Positions 11,232-21,849 are shown, numbered from the stretch's first letter. The stretch: DNA of 64,000 nt from Plectosphaerella cucumerina (GCA_020746995.1 JAGPXD010000002.1:3782001-3846000), one strand, 5' to 3'. Notes: a model not told the origin generated them from the sequence alone. Numbers and translations are program-made.

Positions 11232-13339
11232 CTAGAACAGCTTGTTGGCCCAGCGTCTCCACTTGGGAAGTGTCGCCTGGTGGGCGCGGTAGGCGTTGAT
11301 CTCCTCCCAATCCAGCTCGCGGCGGCCAGTGTCAACATCCATCTGGGCCGTCCTCAGCCATCCCGTGCGCTTCCAGAAGAAGCCGCCCAGCCAGAAGGTC
11401 AGAACGATGGGCAGGGCGAGGTACGACTTGAAGAAGCCGGCTGCGTCGTTCAGCTCCGAGGTGCCAGGAGGGGCGATGGCGGTGTAAAATTGGGCGGCAA
11501 GAACGATGAAACAAAGGAAAATGCCGAGCCACGAGCCGTAAACACCGCCGATGGCTTGGAAGGGAATCTCGTCGACGGTGTGTCCGTGATACGCCCACGC
11601 ATGGCGGAAGCGGATGTGAGCCAGGCAGATGGAGCCCCAGGTGAAGACAGCAGCCAGACCGGACAGGGCCAACAGCCAGGCAAACACGTCGGGTCCAGCA
11701 GCAGCCAGGTTGACGTATGCAAGAGGACCGAACGCGATGATTGCCAGGACGGAGAACAGGGGGCGACCGGAGCGGTCAATGTAGGTGAAGACCTTAGGCG
11801 CATAGCCCTGCTGCGCAAGGGCAGTGAGGGTGCGCGAACCGCCGTACACGCCGGAGACGCCGATCGAAAGGACCGACACAAGGATAACGAAGTTCATAAA
11901 GTGGTCGAATCCGTCGAGGCCGGCGTAGAGTCCGACAAGAACAAATGGTGATGCCTTGACGTCCGAGTAGGCCTGCTCCGAGATGAGGGACGGGTCGTTG
12001 GAGGGGATGAGAAGTCCCACGAAGAACAGGCCCAGGATGTAGAAGAGGGTAATACGCCAGAAGACCTGCTTGATGGCGCCGGGCAGGTTCTTCACGGGAT
12101 TCTTTGACTCCGCTGCTGCGAGGCCCACGAGTTCAGTCCCGGAGAAAGAGAATGCAGCCGTGACGAAGACGGAGCAGAACCCCTTGAACCCGTTACGGAA
12201 GGCCCCCGGATCGTACCAGAGACTCGCACCGGTATACTCGCTATAGCGGCCTCTGGAGGGGCCGCCGCCCAGCACGAGAACCAGCGCGATAATCATGAAA
12301 ATGACGATCGCGATAAGCTTGATCAGCGATGACCAGAACTCCTCTTCGGCGTATCCGATACTACCGAAGACGTTGACGATCATGATGGCGACGAGGAATA
12401 CGGTGATCCAAACGGCGACGCTGATTCGGTCGTTCCAGTACGCGACGACCAGGCCACACACGGTGAGTTCCAAGGGTAAGACAATAGCCCATTGGAAGAC
12501 ATAGTTCCAGCCCATGGCAAAACCCCAGGAGGGATCGATGAAGCGAGTCGAGTACGTGTAGAAGCCACCCGAGACAGGGTACATAACGGCCAGTTCACCG
12601 AGGGCAAAGACTGCGGGTCGAAATCCGTCAGCAAACGAAGCGAACAATACACACACATTCGGCCGAAGGTTGCGGTTGGAGAAGTGGAGACTTACCGACG
12701 TTGAAAATCATGACACCGACAATGATGAAGCCGAGGAACAGTGAGGCAGGGCCCTATTACACCTGGTCAGCCACATCGTCACTCCCGGGATGGAGGGGGG
12801 TCGCAAGGGGGTAACGGCTGAACGGGGGGGGGAATGGGGGTGGGGTGTCGCCCAAGCTCCAGAGGATCGTGCGGGGAAACAGGCATGTCGAGTCGCCGCC
12901 GCGCTCCGGCTTGGCACCAGCCGCCTGCTTGGGGACGCTGAGACGATGACAAGGTGGCGGAACACCCCTCTCCTATCTCGCGTGTCTCACTCCAAAAAAA
13001 AAAAAAAAAGACCAAAGGACGGGCCGGGGAACTTACACCGCTGGAGAGAGCGCCTCCCGAACCGACGAAGAAGCCGGCGCCGATGGAGCCTCCGATGGCA
13101 ATCATGTGCAGGTGGCGGGCCTTCATGGATCGGTCGAGCTCGACGATGCCGCGGCCATAGTCGCGCTTCTTGAACGATTTGAGGTTCAGGCCGTTCCTCG
13201 TCGCCCAGTCTTCCTCCGAGACGGTCGCGGCCGCATCCTTGGAGTGGCCGGTCTCGTTGTATCCGGGGAGAGGGGTGTGTTTCTTCTCCTCGTCCGGGAC
13301 GGCCGTGTGAACGAACCCGTCGCGTGCTGACTCCGCCAT
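11232..13339 (-). CDS. Amino-acid permease (APC superfamily, fungal AAT type)
   Basis: Three exons, 13339-13037, 12753-12696 and 12610-11232, give 579 residues. The N-terminal 75 residues are cytosolic and Lys/Glu-rich. Transport begins at HLHMIAIGGSIGAGFFVGSG, the first-helix signature of yeast-type amino-acid permeases, and continues with GELAVMYPVSGGFYTYSTRFIDPSWGFAMGWNY, the conserved helix 3 region. About twelve membrane spans fit. The C-terminus (residues after about 530) carries the short cytosolic tail with LDWEEI. The protein should import amino acids at the plasma membrane; specificity cannot be read from sequence. Intron 1 is 283 nt, long for this window, and contains a T16 run on the coding strand (12994-13009). 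Introns have GTAAGT donors; intron 2 has a GCTGAC branch site. Confidence 0.92.
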
Positions 13340-16300
13340 GATGGGCGATGGGGTAGATGTGACAATGGGGTAGGTTGGTTCAGGGTATGATGGCTTGGCC
13401 CTAGTTGGAAGCAAGTTGCTTGGTGGCTCGGTATGAAGAGGAGAAGGGAGGGAGGAGAGTGACCATGCGATGTGTAGCAAGGGGGATCAGCCTCTCTCTT
13501 ATGAGACCTCCTGGTTCTGCTCCTCGGCCGATACAGATACCCTTCGAAGCTAGTCCCTCATCTGCATAGGGTCAAGGGGGGTGTCCCTGGGTTGTGCAAG
13601 CTTCGACTTCCCTTGCTGCAGCAAGCGGGGAAGGGGGCATGACGATGGGACGAGGCCTGGCAGCCCGGCGGAGACGCCGTCTGGTGATAAGAGCGACCCA
13701 CGCACATCAGAGAACGGCTCTCTCGTTGGCGCTGTCTGGCGAGACTGCGGTGTGGGCAAACCCCAGAGATGGCAGATCCTTGCCGAGAGGCTGCCACCCT
13801 CGGAGGCGAGATGCCACACAGGCCCCTCCTTAGCCTCGACTCTCGCACCCTGGAAACGTGGTTGTGCCGGGTAGTGTATGAGCGGAGAGGCAGCCAGGCC
13901 ATAATCGGTCCCAAGGCATGTCGATCGGGCAGAACGTCCGGCGCAAGCGCGGTCCTTTCCTTGGGTCGGTGGGAGCTTCTGACCCGGGGCTTCATGCTTA
14001 GGGGCGAGGGAAGAAAATGGAGGGGGTTCCCCAGATCGCCGCACTTGCGAAGTCGAATGGTAAAAAGATAAGCCAAGCGTCGGCTCGCCCGAAGATGCTG
14101 TGGCCGGATGTGAGGAGTGGACCTCGAAATGGCGGGCCTTTTGGGATGATAGATGCAAGAGTCAGTGGAGGTATCGAGGTCGACGCGGCACGGCTGGAGC
14201 GCGCTGCCGAACAACCGGAGGCGAACGATGCGCCCCAGATTGCGATCATTTGTTGTACGTGTACCAGTTGCTAATCGATGCCACACTGGATGAAGACCCA
14301 GAATCACGGGGACCCCCCAGCGCATGCGAGGTGAGCACAGTTGTTTCGATGCAGGACTCCCAATAATTGTCCAGCATCTCCTTGGGCGCATTCTGATGAG
14401 AGGGGAAATCTTTCGCGAAGAAACCTCTTAGCGTCGGCGCGGGCGGGCGGGCGCATTTGTGAGTTCCCAGCCTACCTTTCTTTCGGGCCTGGTGACCAGC
14501 CTGGCAGGGGACGAGGAGGCGTGCAGGCTTCAGCTTCGGCACCTGCCGCAGCTATGTAGCGGGGTCTATTCTCTACGTTACCATCGGGATGGACCCCGTC
14601 TCGCTCTGGAGGCGTTTTGAACAATCGGGGGCGGTCGTCATGCGTCGGCGCTTGTGGTGTTGATGACGAGCGACGTTGTTCTGACGTTGCGGCTCCAGGG
14701 CCTGGCGGCTCGAAAAGTCTTGGTCAGACGCGGGAGACAGGGGTGGAAGCCGTCGCCAAGTGCGTTATCACCTCCCTATTTGGGCGAGGTGCACGATCCC
14801 CCGTGCTCCAGTGTCTTGGCGATTCCCAACCGTCGCCCCGCTGCACCCGCGTGTTCCGGGGTTCCGGACGCATGCATCCATACTCCAGGGCGTCAGATGC
14901 AGATGTCGAAGATGGCCGCGGGCGCGGTCTGCAGCCCGCGAAATCGAGCCGAGCGCAGGCGCATACAGCAGCCCAGTCCTGAGGATGCGATACGATGCGG
15001 CGATGGAGTTGAAGAGCTGCTTGAACGGGGGGTCGGGACCAGCCGACACTCGCTTGGTGCAGAAGCGACGGCAACTGGCATCCAAGCTCCTTGCTGAGTG
15101 CTCACTCGGTAGCTTTCTAGCGCGGTGGCTGCGTGCCGGCTTACCGCCCTAACGTGTCCCGTGCCCACTCGTGCTCACGAGCAGGGACGCGGCCGTCTTG
15201 CTGGGCGAGAAAGCTTGACTCCGGCTTCTGGCGTCCTTCCACCATCGTACCGGTAATCACGACCAGGGCGGGGATGCCGAGTTGCGGCATCCATGGCCAT
15301 GCAGAGTGTTGTATTGGCAAATCGGGACACGTGTGGCCATCAGTCGGATATTCGAAAGGACGAAGGGCAAGACATCTCATCTCGATGGATTGGCTCTGCG
15401 CAATGCCGGGCTCGGAGAGTTATCACTCCCGGTCCGACGATCAACAGGCGCCTCTACTGTCAGTGGCTGCTTCGTTTCTCCCAGAAGTTGGCGTCGCAGG
15501 GATTGGACGAGGGGTCCCTGCTCCAAAGCAGCGGGGTCAGCTCAACAGCCCTGAGATGGCCCTGCGCAGCTCCGCCCGCGGAGGGTTGTGGATAGACCAC
15601 CAGCTAGCCTCCAGGCAGGTGATCAGGAAATACGTCGCGGTCCCTGGTGGGGAAATTGGCCGAGAAGGCAGCCGAGAAGGATGGGCGCTCCATGCTAATA
15701 CGCGTACTCATTAGTCGTACCAGTTGAATGGCTTATCAGGTCGATTCAGCAATTCGGCAAATTCGAAGAATGGCAGTGGTGGTGGCGGCAGTGGCAACGA
15801 CGTGTGCAGGTAGATGGTGGTGTGGTGGTGGAAATTGTCACGTCAGCGGTGGGCTTGGAGACGTGAGTGTCTGCGAGATCTTGCTGACTCATCGGTCACA
15901 GCGCTCCCATCGCCTCGGCTGCCCCAGACAACCCACACGCCAACATCGTGCCCATTGAAAGTCTAAAACATGGAAACCCGCCACCCCAGTTGCCTTTACG
16001 TACTGAATACCAGTAGCTCGACCGTCCCAACGTGCTGCCCGGGGACTGGGCGTTCCATTGTGTCGGACATGTCGGACGCGAAATGGGGTTGCAGATCGGA
16101 GCCGACAACAGCCGTGTGCGCCCCTATCCAAACGTCCCGAGAATGCCCCTGAGGCTATCACGTCTTCTGAGACTGTTTCCTCGATGCTCTTCTTCTGGAA
16201 GGGTCGAAGAAGTCTTGGGCTTCTTTGTGCAAGATAGCTGGGGCTGGAGTAGACCAGGCGAAGGCCTTAAGCAGACCCTGGACTGCCACCCAGATACACA

Positions 16301-16450
16301 GAAACGCCCAGCATCGACCAGGCTGGAGCCACGGGCTTCAATGCTGGTTGGGATACAGAAAGTGGCTTTGCAAGAAGTGAGGCGGCGCAAGCCCACATGA
16401 ACGCCTTTCTCTGTGGCATTGATAGGGACGATGTTGCCTGTAAGCTCCAA
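13340..16450. other. Gene-poor interval between permease and small Cys-rich gene
   Basis: About 3.1 kb between divergently transcribed genes. No frame shows conserved motifs. One minus-strand frame (16482 to 15889) is broken by only one stop, near 16267, but I recognise nothing in it. No transposon ends or RNA genes are visible. Confidence 0.5.
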
Positions 16451-16458
16451 TATAAAAG
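16451..16458 (+). promoter_or_regulatory. TATA box (TATAAAAG)
   Basis: A consensus TATAAAAG lies 133 bp before the ATG of the small Cys-rich protein gene and is the best promoter element for it. Confidence 0.55.
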
Positions 16459-16590
16459 GAGCTGTCGGATCGCATCCCGCAAATTTGCATCACACAGTCA
16501 ACCCGGCAACTTGAGAATCAAAAAGAGTAGCCCCAGTGCTAACGACATTTAAAACTCATCTATCATCTACGACCTACCGCTGCTCTCACC

Positions 16591-17034
16591 ATGGCAGGTA
16601 CCCTAGCCCCTCCGCTAAGAGAAGAGGGCCAAGACCGGCCGAAGGCCACGAGCAATCAGACGGCAACGAGCACGGAGATGTCCCCTCCCTCGCAAGCCAA
16701 CAGCCAGCATATCCAGGAATCCGAGGCTGTGTCATCATTCAACTCCACAGGCTCGCATGACCCCGAGAACAAGCAGCAGCACATCCTGCCTACTATTGTT
16801 GTCACCAATGTAGATGGTCGGGACGACGCACCAATGGGTATCTCTCCTCCTACTGAGAAGACCCCTGAGGATCCCGCAGACTCAGATACCCGATGGTTCC
16901 CAGCATACTTTCGCAAATCGGCGGGCATGGTATCCACCCAGGCTCCCGTCGCGAAGCCGTACCTCAAGAAGGAAACCATAGGGTACTGCTACTCGGATGG
17001 TGGCAGGTGTGGCTGCCACAGCTGCCTGTCATAA
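16591..17034 (+). CDS. Small hypothetical protein with Cys-rich C-terminus
   Basis: Single exon of 147 residues. The ATG sits in a good context (CACCATGG) and has a TATAAAAG box 133 bp upstream, which supports a real gene. Residues 1-100 are Ser/Pro/Glu/Gln-rich and disordered. A conserved-looking stretch DTRWFPAYFRKSAG is at about 98-112. The last 17 residues (GYCYSDGGRCGCHSCLS) contain four cysteines. There is no signal peptide or membrane segment, so a cytosolic or nuclear protein is expected. I do not recognise the family. It is convergent with the MnSOD gene, with 131 bp between the stops. Confidence 0.6.
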   Translation: MAGTLAPPLREEGQDRPKATSNQTATSTEMSPPSQANSQHIQESEAVSSFNSTGSHDPENKQQHILPTIVVTNVDGRDDAPMGISPPTEKTPEDPADSDTRWFPAYFRKSAGMVSTQAPVAKPYLKKETIGYCYSDGGRCGCHSCLS

Positions 17035-17165
17035 CCAGTAAACACAGTTTCTTACTAAAAATGGCTTGGAGCGCGGCATCTTCGATTCGACATTCGGCAA
17101 TACTACACGGCACAACATCTCACTCTGTACGGCACCAACACTAGCATACAAATCCGCAACCTCCC

Positions 17166-17983
17166 TTACTTCTGGAAGCGCTTGGCAACAGTCTTCCAGT
17201 TGACGACGTTCCAGATGGCGTCAAAGTACTCGGCCTTGCGGTTCTGGTACTGCAGGTAGTAGGCGTGCTCCCAGGCGTCGATACCCAGCAGGGGCTCGAG
17301 GTTGCCGGTGACGGGGTCCTGGTTGGCGCGGGTGACGAGGCTGAGGGTGCCCGAGGTCTTGTCCTTGACGATCCAGGCCCAGCCGCTGCCCTGGATGCCG
17401 GCGAGGGCGGCGTTGGTCTGCTTGCGGAGGTTGTCGAAGGAGCCAAAGTCCTTGGTAATGGCGGACTGCGGGGGATTTCTGGTCAGCCTTTTCGGTTTTC
17501 GGTCACGGGGTTTTGAGGGAGCTTACGGCCAAGGCACCGTCGGGCTCGCCACCGCCCTCACGGCTGGCGGGGGCGAGGTTCTCCCAGAAGAGGGAGTGGT
17601 TCAGGTGACCACCGCCGTGGAAGTTGATCAGGGGCGCCTGGGACGCGGCCTTGGTGTAGTCGCCCTTGGACTCTGCCTCGGCGACGGTCTGCAGCGCCGT
17701 GTTGATGCCGTTGACGTAGGTCTGGTGGTGCTTGGAGTGGTGAAGCTCCATGATCTCGGCCGAGATGTACGGCTCAAGGGCGGCGTAGTCGTCTGCGTTT
17801 CGGGCTCCTGTCAGCGGCATGGAGGGGAAGCGGGCGAGCTTGACGGGTTGGCCTACAAGGGAGGTCAGGGAGGGTGGCCTTGCCACGGGCGACAGTAGTG
17901 CTGAAGGCTGCGGTGGCAGTCCTGGCAGGCTGGGCGCGCAGGATGGCGCGGGCAGCGGGCGCGGTACGGAGGAAGCTCGACAT
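17166..17983 (-). CDS. sod2: Mitochondrial manganese superoxide dismutase
   Basis: Three exons, 17983-17857, 17792-17527 and 17465-17166, give 230 residues. The first 35 residues are Arg/Ala/Ser-rich without acids, a mitochondrial targeting sequence, and the mature protein begins near ATLPDLPYDYAALEP. All four metal ligands are present: His in LHHSKHHQTYVN, His in GGGHLNHSLFW, and Asp and His in GIDAWEHAYYLQYQN. These motifs are those of the Mn/Fe SOD fold, and the Gln/Gly context fits Mn. It dismutates superoxide in the matrix. Introns are 64 and 61 nt with GTAGGC and GTAAGC donors and GCTGAC branch sites. Confidence 0.96.
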
Positions 17984-18520
17984 GGTTGCTGTTTGGGCAG
18001 TTCTGCTCAACCTCGGTTAGTCGTCACAGGAGTTGGAGTTGGCAAGCGAACAGCTTGACGCAGGGGGACAGGCCATGAATGCCATCAATGACTAACCTGT
18101 ACTGTGTGTCTACTTGCTAAAGTAGTCAATTGGATGCTCGACGGTCTTTCTGAGTAGCGGGGGAGGACTTGGTGATGCTTAAATGGTGTCGCAGCAAGAG
18201 GACAAGCTCGGGTTTCGGTGCTCGGCTCCGCATCAACGGATTGCAAAGCTGACCAAAATGTGTCGTCATGCTGGGGTCAAGGCGTGGGTGCCGGGAAGCT
18301 CGGGTGTGGGGCATCTGTGGCTGATGCTCTGAGTGAGGCTGGACACTGAGTGGCTTTGCCGAGGGGCAGTCCGATGGTGTTGGTGCACGACGCGTCCTGG
18401 CGCGGCGCGTCTTGGGTGTCAACGACCAGTGTTGGACTGCTGTCAGCGCCGCCTGTCTGCAATCCGCCCAAATCGACCGCAACGGAGCCGTGAAGCTGTG
18501 TCGGTGCTCCTCTTGACACC
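17984..18520. promoter_or_regulatory. Bidirectional promoter of sod2 and psf3
   Basis: 537 bp separate the two start codons, which point away from each other. It contains the MluI cell-cycle-box sequence described separately and a related GCGCGTC about 10 bp further on. Confidence 0.6.
18390..18395 (+). promoter_or_regulatory. MluI cell-cycle box (ACGCGT) upstream of psf3
   Basis: An ACGCGT (in GACGCGTC) lies 126 bp before the psf3 ATG. In yeasts this element binds MBF and drives G1/S transcription of replication genes. Its role here is inferred from position only. Confidence 0.4.
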
Positions 18521-19149
18521 ATGTCTTATTACGATATCGATTCCATCCTGACGGATGCCGAAGTAAGTCCTCCCGAGCCTCAGCCAGCTTCTCCCCGCCC
18601 CATTGTGCTCTGGCTGACCACATATTGCCCCACCACCAGAAAGTGCCATGCACGTTCGAGTTCGATCTCCCCGACCTAGGATATCTCGACAACAATCCCT
18701 CGCAGCCCCTCAAGACAGGCACACAAGTCCAGTTGCCGCTCTGGCTCGCCGAGATGCTGGCCCTCGCAAGCACCGGTGCCGTCGAAGACGCAAAGGCTCC
18801 CGTCACACTCAACATGCCCACCGCTCTCTCCGGACAAGTCATGAACGCTCTGAAGGCAGACGCACGGGCGGTGCCCCTACGGGATCAGTCGGCACACTTC
18901 TACGGCCTTGGAACACGTATGCTGGACCTGTTCGACGAGATGGAACTGAGCGCGGTCATGAGACGCACGTTTGCCGCCAGGGCTGTCGACATTGCTCTAC
19001 ACGCGAGGAAGGCCGGCGATGACGGGGTGGGAGCCACGGGCGAGGAGTTCTTGAGGGGTCTAGACGAGTGGGAGAGAAGTTTGTTTCGGAAAGCCCACGA
19101 TGGCACAAAGGCATCGAAAGAGTGGCTTGAGAATGTAAAGAAACACTGA
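18521..19149 (+). CDS. psf3: GINS complex subunit Psf3
   Basis: Two exons, 18521-18562 and 18640-19149, give 183 residues, the usual length for Psf3. The first exon encodes only MSYYDIDSILTDAE; the intron has a GTAAGT donor, GGCTGAC branch and CACCAG acceptor. The second exon starts KVPCTFEFDLPDLGYLD, the conserved B-domain of Psf3, followed by LPLWLAEMLA and the helical A-domain. Psf3 is part of the GINS tetramer, which joins Mcm2-7 and Cdc45 in the replicative helicase in the nucleus. The 14-codon first exon is a conserved-looking arrangement that automatic annotation may miss. Confidence 0.93.
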
Positions 19150-19256
19150 GCAACCAGACCTTTCCCTGACACCCCCATGATGACCCAGCCATTGCAAGTG
19201 TGACAAGCTCCAGCGACGAGCCAGGACAGTTGATGCGAATGAAACGGCGTCGCATA

Positions 19257-19550
19257 TCAATCGAACCAGCAGATCAGCCAAAGCAGTAGATCAGTCGAAG
19301 CAGCAGATTCATCGAAGCAGCGAATTAATTAAAGCACCAGATCAATCGAAGCACCAGATCAACCGAGGCAGCAGACCAACTGAACCAGCAGATCAACCAA
19401 ACCTGCAATGATAAAACTTGTCACAGTCACAGTTGAGCAGATCAAGCGAAGCAGCAGATCAAGCGAAGCAGCAGATCAAGCGAAGCAGCAGATCAATCGA
19501 AGCAGCAATGAGAACACTTGTCACAGTCACAGGTGAGCAGATCAAAGTTT
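19257..19550. repeat. 17-bp minisatellite with higher-order structure
   Basis: From 19257 the sequence is eight nearly contiguous 17-bp units of the type TCAATCGAAGCAGCAGA (variants at 2-5 positions). A spacer beginning GCAATGATAAAACTTG follows, with CACAGTCACAG in it, then about four more 17-bp units (19442-19508), of which three are identical, and then the same spacer again with a few changes (19505-19546). So the array is a repeat of (17-mer)n plus spacer. The unit is not a multiple of three. It lies 3' of psf3. Confidence 0.85.
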
Positions 19551-19609
19551 GTGCGTTCGAAGAAATCGATGGTGCCTCCCGCCGCGTCGATGAATGTATT
19601 AAGACCATC

Positions 19610-20030
19610 TCAGAATCTTGTTCTCATGGTCTGTAGCAAAAAAAGAAGAAGAAAAAAACAATGACCGGGGATCTTGTCCTCTGGTCTGTAGCAAAACAAA
19701 AACATGACCGGAATCGTGTCCTCTGGTCCGTCGTATACACCATGATCGGGAATTTCATCCACATGCGTGTATGTCGTCAACACCATGATCGGGAATCGTA
19801 TCCTCATGCGTGTCGTCAACACCATGATCGGGAATGTCATCCACATGCGTGTATGTTGTAAACACCATGATCGGGAATTGAATCCTCATGCGTGTATGTT
19901 GTAAACACCATGATCGGGAATCGTGTCCTCATGCGTGTATGCCGTGAACACCATGATCGGGATCGTGTCCTCATGCGTGTCGTAAAAAACATGATCGGGA
20001 GTCGTGTCCTCATGGTATGTCGTAAAACAA
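19610..20030. repeat. 43-bp minisatellite, about ten copies
   Basis: Seven clear copies begin with CATGATCGGGA at 19741, 19784, 19823, 19866, 19909, 19952 and 19990; each continues with TCCTCATGCGTGT or TCATCCACATGCGTGT and a TGTCGTAAACAC-like end. Spacing is 43 bp, or 38-39 bp in copies missing 4-5 bases. More diverged copies (ATGACCGG) lie at about 19659 and 19703, and a remnant near 19610. The period breaks any reading frame. It sits in the convergent space between psf3 and the palmitoyltransferase-like gene. Confidence 0.85.
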
Positions 20031-20090
20031 GGCAATGCTCGTTATCCGAGCTCCTCGTCTCCCCCTCTTCATCTCTTCTCGTCATGCTCC

Positions 20091-21739
20091 TCACACCTGG
20101 TCGCTGGTATGCTGGCGGCGACGGCTGGACTGGGCGGGCGCGTGGATGCCGCTGCTGCTGGCTTCTCCTCGACGGTCCCGACGGGCAACGACTTCTGGGA
20201 TGCGGACGTTCGGGTGCTCGCTGTTGTCATCTCCTCGGAGGCTGTTGCGCCATTCGAGGAACTCCGGGCCGTACTTCTCGTCGTAGTCGGAGCGCTGGTC
20301 GTCGTACTCCTTGACGCGGCGGGGCTGCCAGAACGGGACGAGCCACGACCAGCCGTCTCCCATGACGTGTCGGAGGTTTGCGTACCAACCTCCCTGGTCC
20401 CAGGGATTGACGAAGCTTCGGCAGAGGATCCACTTCTTGTCGGCGGTCGGCAGGCAGAAGACCCAGACGTCCTTCTGGCGCTTTCGCTCGTACATGGTGC
20501 TGTTGTTCAGGCCGAGGTTTCTGAGTTGGCGCCAACCCCAACCTCCGGCGAGGTTCGCCACGAAGCCGAAGTTGGTGATGGCGACCGGCAGCGCAAAGTA
20601 CCTCCAGAGGGTTGGGGCCTTGCGGCTGGCTTCGAAGCACATGACCGTGGTGACGAACGCCGAGTAGAGGACCAGGTACCAGAGCGTCAGCAGGTATGCC
20701 TTGGTGGTGTGGAGGTACTGCAACACGTGGAGTCAGCATAATTCTAGTTTGGGTTGTATGAGAAGTCATGCCACATGGTGTGGAAGCAGATGCAACTCAT
20801 GAGACAGTCGGAAAGGGGAGGCAAGGGCTCAGGGATAACCTACGACCGGCACCATGACCCAAGGACAATAGTGGTCCCACGCAGGCAGACAGCAAGACCC
20901 GAAGTTGAACGCCCAGGGAAAATGTCCGTGGCTATGACACACAATGTCAGAAAATTGTGAGGCCCAAAACAGCTGGAATGCAGAAGAACTTACTACATGC
21001 GGTCGCGTCGTCCGCCAAGTCCATTGGGACAGGTGCCGTGGGCCGGGTCCAGCTTGCAGAAGTTCGGCCGGTCTTCCTTCGCCGGGATGGTGGTGCGCAT
21101 CATCCACGGCGGGAACTTGGTCGACGCCGTCTTCCACTCGGCTTGTTGCCACCTGGCCACCGCCAGGGGCGGGACGGGAGCCGGGCTAACTCTGGCCGAG
21201 GCCGAGCACGCGCGCGGGTTGACGAAAAACGCAAGAATGGCGAGAACGCGGCGAACGTAGGGCACAGGAGGCCCGTAGGGCCGGAAGAACGGGGCGTGGA
21301 AGACGGCGTGGACCCACGCCGTTCCGGCGGACAGGAGGAACAGACCGAGCAGAGAAAAGTGAACGGCCAGAATGGCCGTGGCGGCAGCGCGGTCACCCAA
21401 AGCGGCAGGGGCAGACCAGCGGGGGACCTCGTGCTGAATCATGCGGGCATCTGGAAACATCGTTAGCGTGTAATATCATTGATGGCAGGGAGAAACTTAC
21501 AAAAAATCTTCCACATGACGAGGTTGGTGAAGCTACCATACCAGTTAGTGAATGGCCTTTTTTTTCCTTCTTTTTTTTTTTTTTTCCAGAAGTTGATGGG
21601 AGCTGATAAGAGCTATGCCACATGGCGCGGGAGGAAAAAGTGACTCCCGAGAAAGCTTGAGTAGTGAAGAAAAAACTTACAGCATGTGGATGAGGATGCC
21701 CAGCGGCAGGAGCCTCATGACGTTGGTGAGGTTGACCAT
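20091..21739 (-). CDS. DHHC-type palmitoyltransferase-like membrane protein (DHYC variant)
   Basis: Five exons, 21739-21681, 21532-21501, 21450-20994, 20931-20844 and 20717-20091, give 420 residues; every junction keeps phase. Membrane segments appear near 8-30, 52-78, 219-240 and 250-271. The motif DHYCPWV is at residues 202-208, between hydrophobic pairs as in DHHC S-acyltransferases, and is followed by VPVYLHTTKAYL, as in a subset of fungal members. A second conserved region, NPWDQGGWYANLRHVMGDGWSWLVPFW, matches the TTxE-distal NP-x-D-x-G...VMG element of the family. The Cys-rich region before DHYC is degenerate: Cys at 163, 172, 196 and 197 and His184/186 replace the usual CxxC...HCxxC pattern. 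Expected role: lipidation of proteins at endomembranes, if active. Introns 1 (148 nt, with an A15 run) to 4 all have GT-AG ends. The start exon is the least certain part. Confidence 0.72.
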
Positions 21740-21754
21740 CGTAAAAACTGGTGG

Positions 21755-21849
21755 CCACGAAAGAGTCCACGAAAGAGTCGTAAACTTCCACGAAAGAAGC
21801 GGGTCTTCCACGAAAGAGGCGGAGCTGTCACGAAAGATGCCACGAAAGA
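21755..21849. repeat. Six copies of ACGAAAGA just upstream of the palmitoyltransferase-like gene
   Basis: CCACGAAAGA (TCTTTCGTGG on the gene's strand) occurs at 21755, 21767, 21788, 21808, about 21829 (TCACGAAAGA) and 21840. Intervals are about 12, 21, 20, 21 and 11 bp. Further single ACGAAAGAG copies are at about 21971 and 22108. The cluster starts 16 bp before the predicted ATG of the palmitoyltransferase-like gene. It may be a regulatory array or a decayed tandem repeat. Confidence 0.6.

Noticed and set aside
19257..20030. CRISPR-like array
   Set aside because: This is a eukaryotic genome, the units are contiguous without unique spacers, and copies decay gradually as in minisatellites.
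19610..20094. Repetitive minus-strand frames across the 43-bp array
   Set aside because: The repeat length is not a multiple of three and the frames shift from copy to copy, so the peptides are a by-product of the minisatellite.
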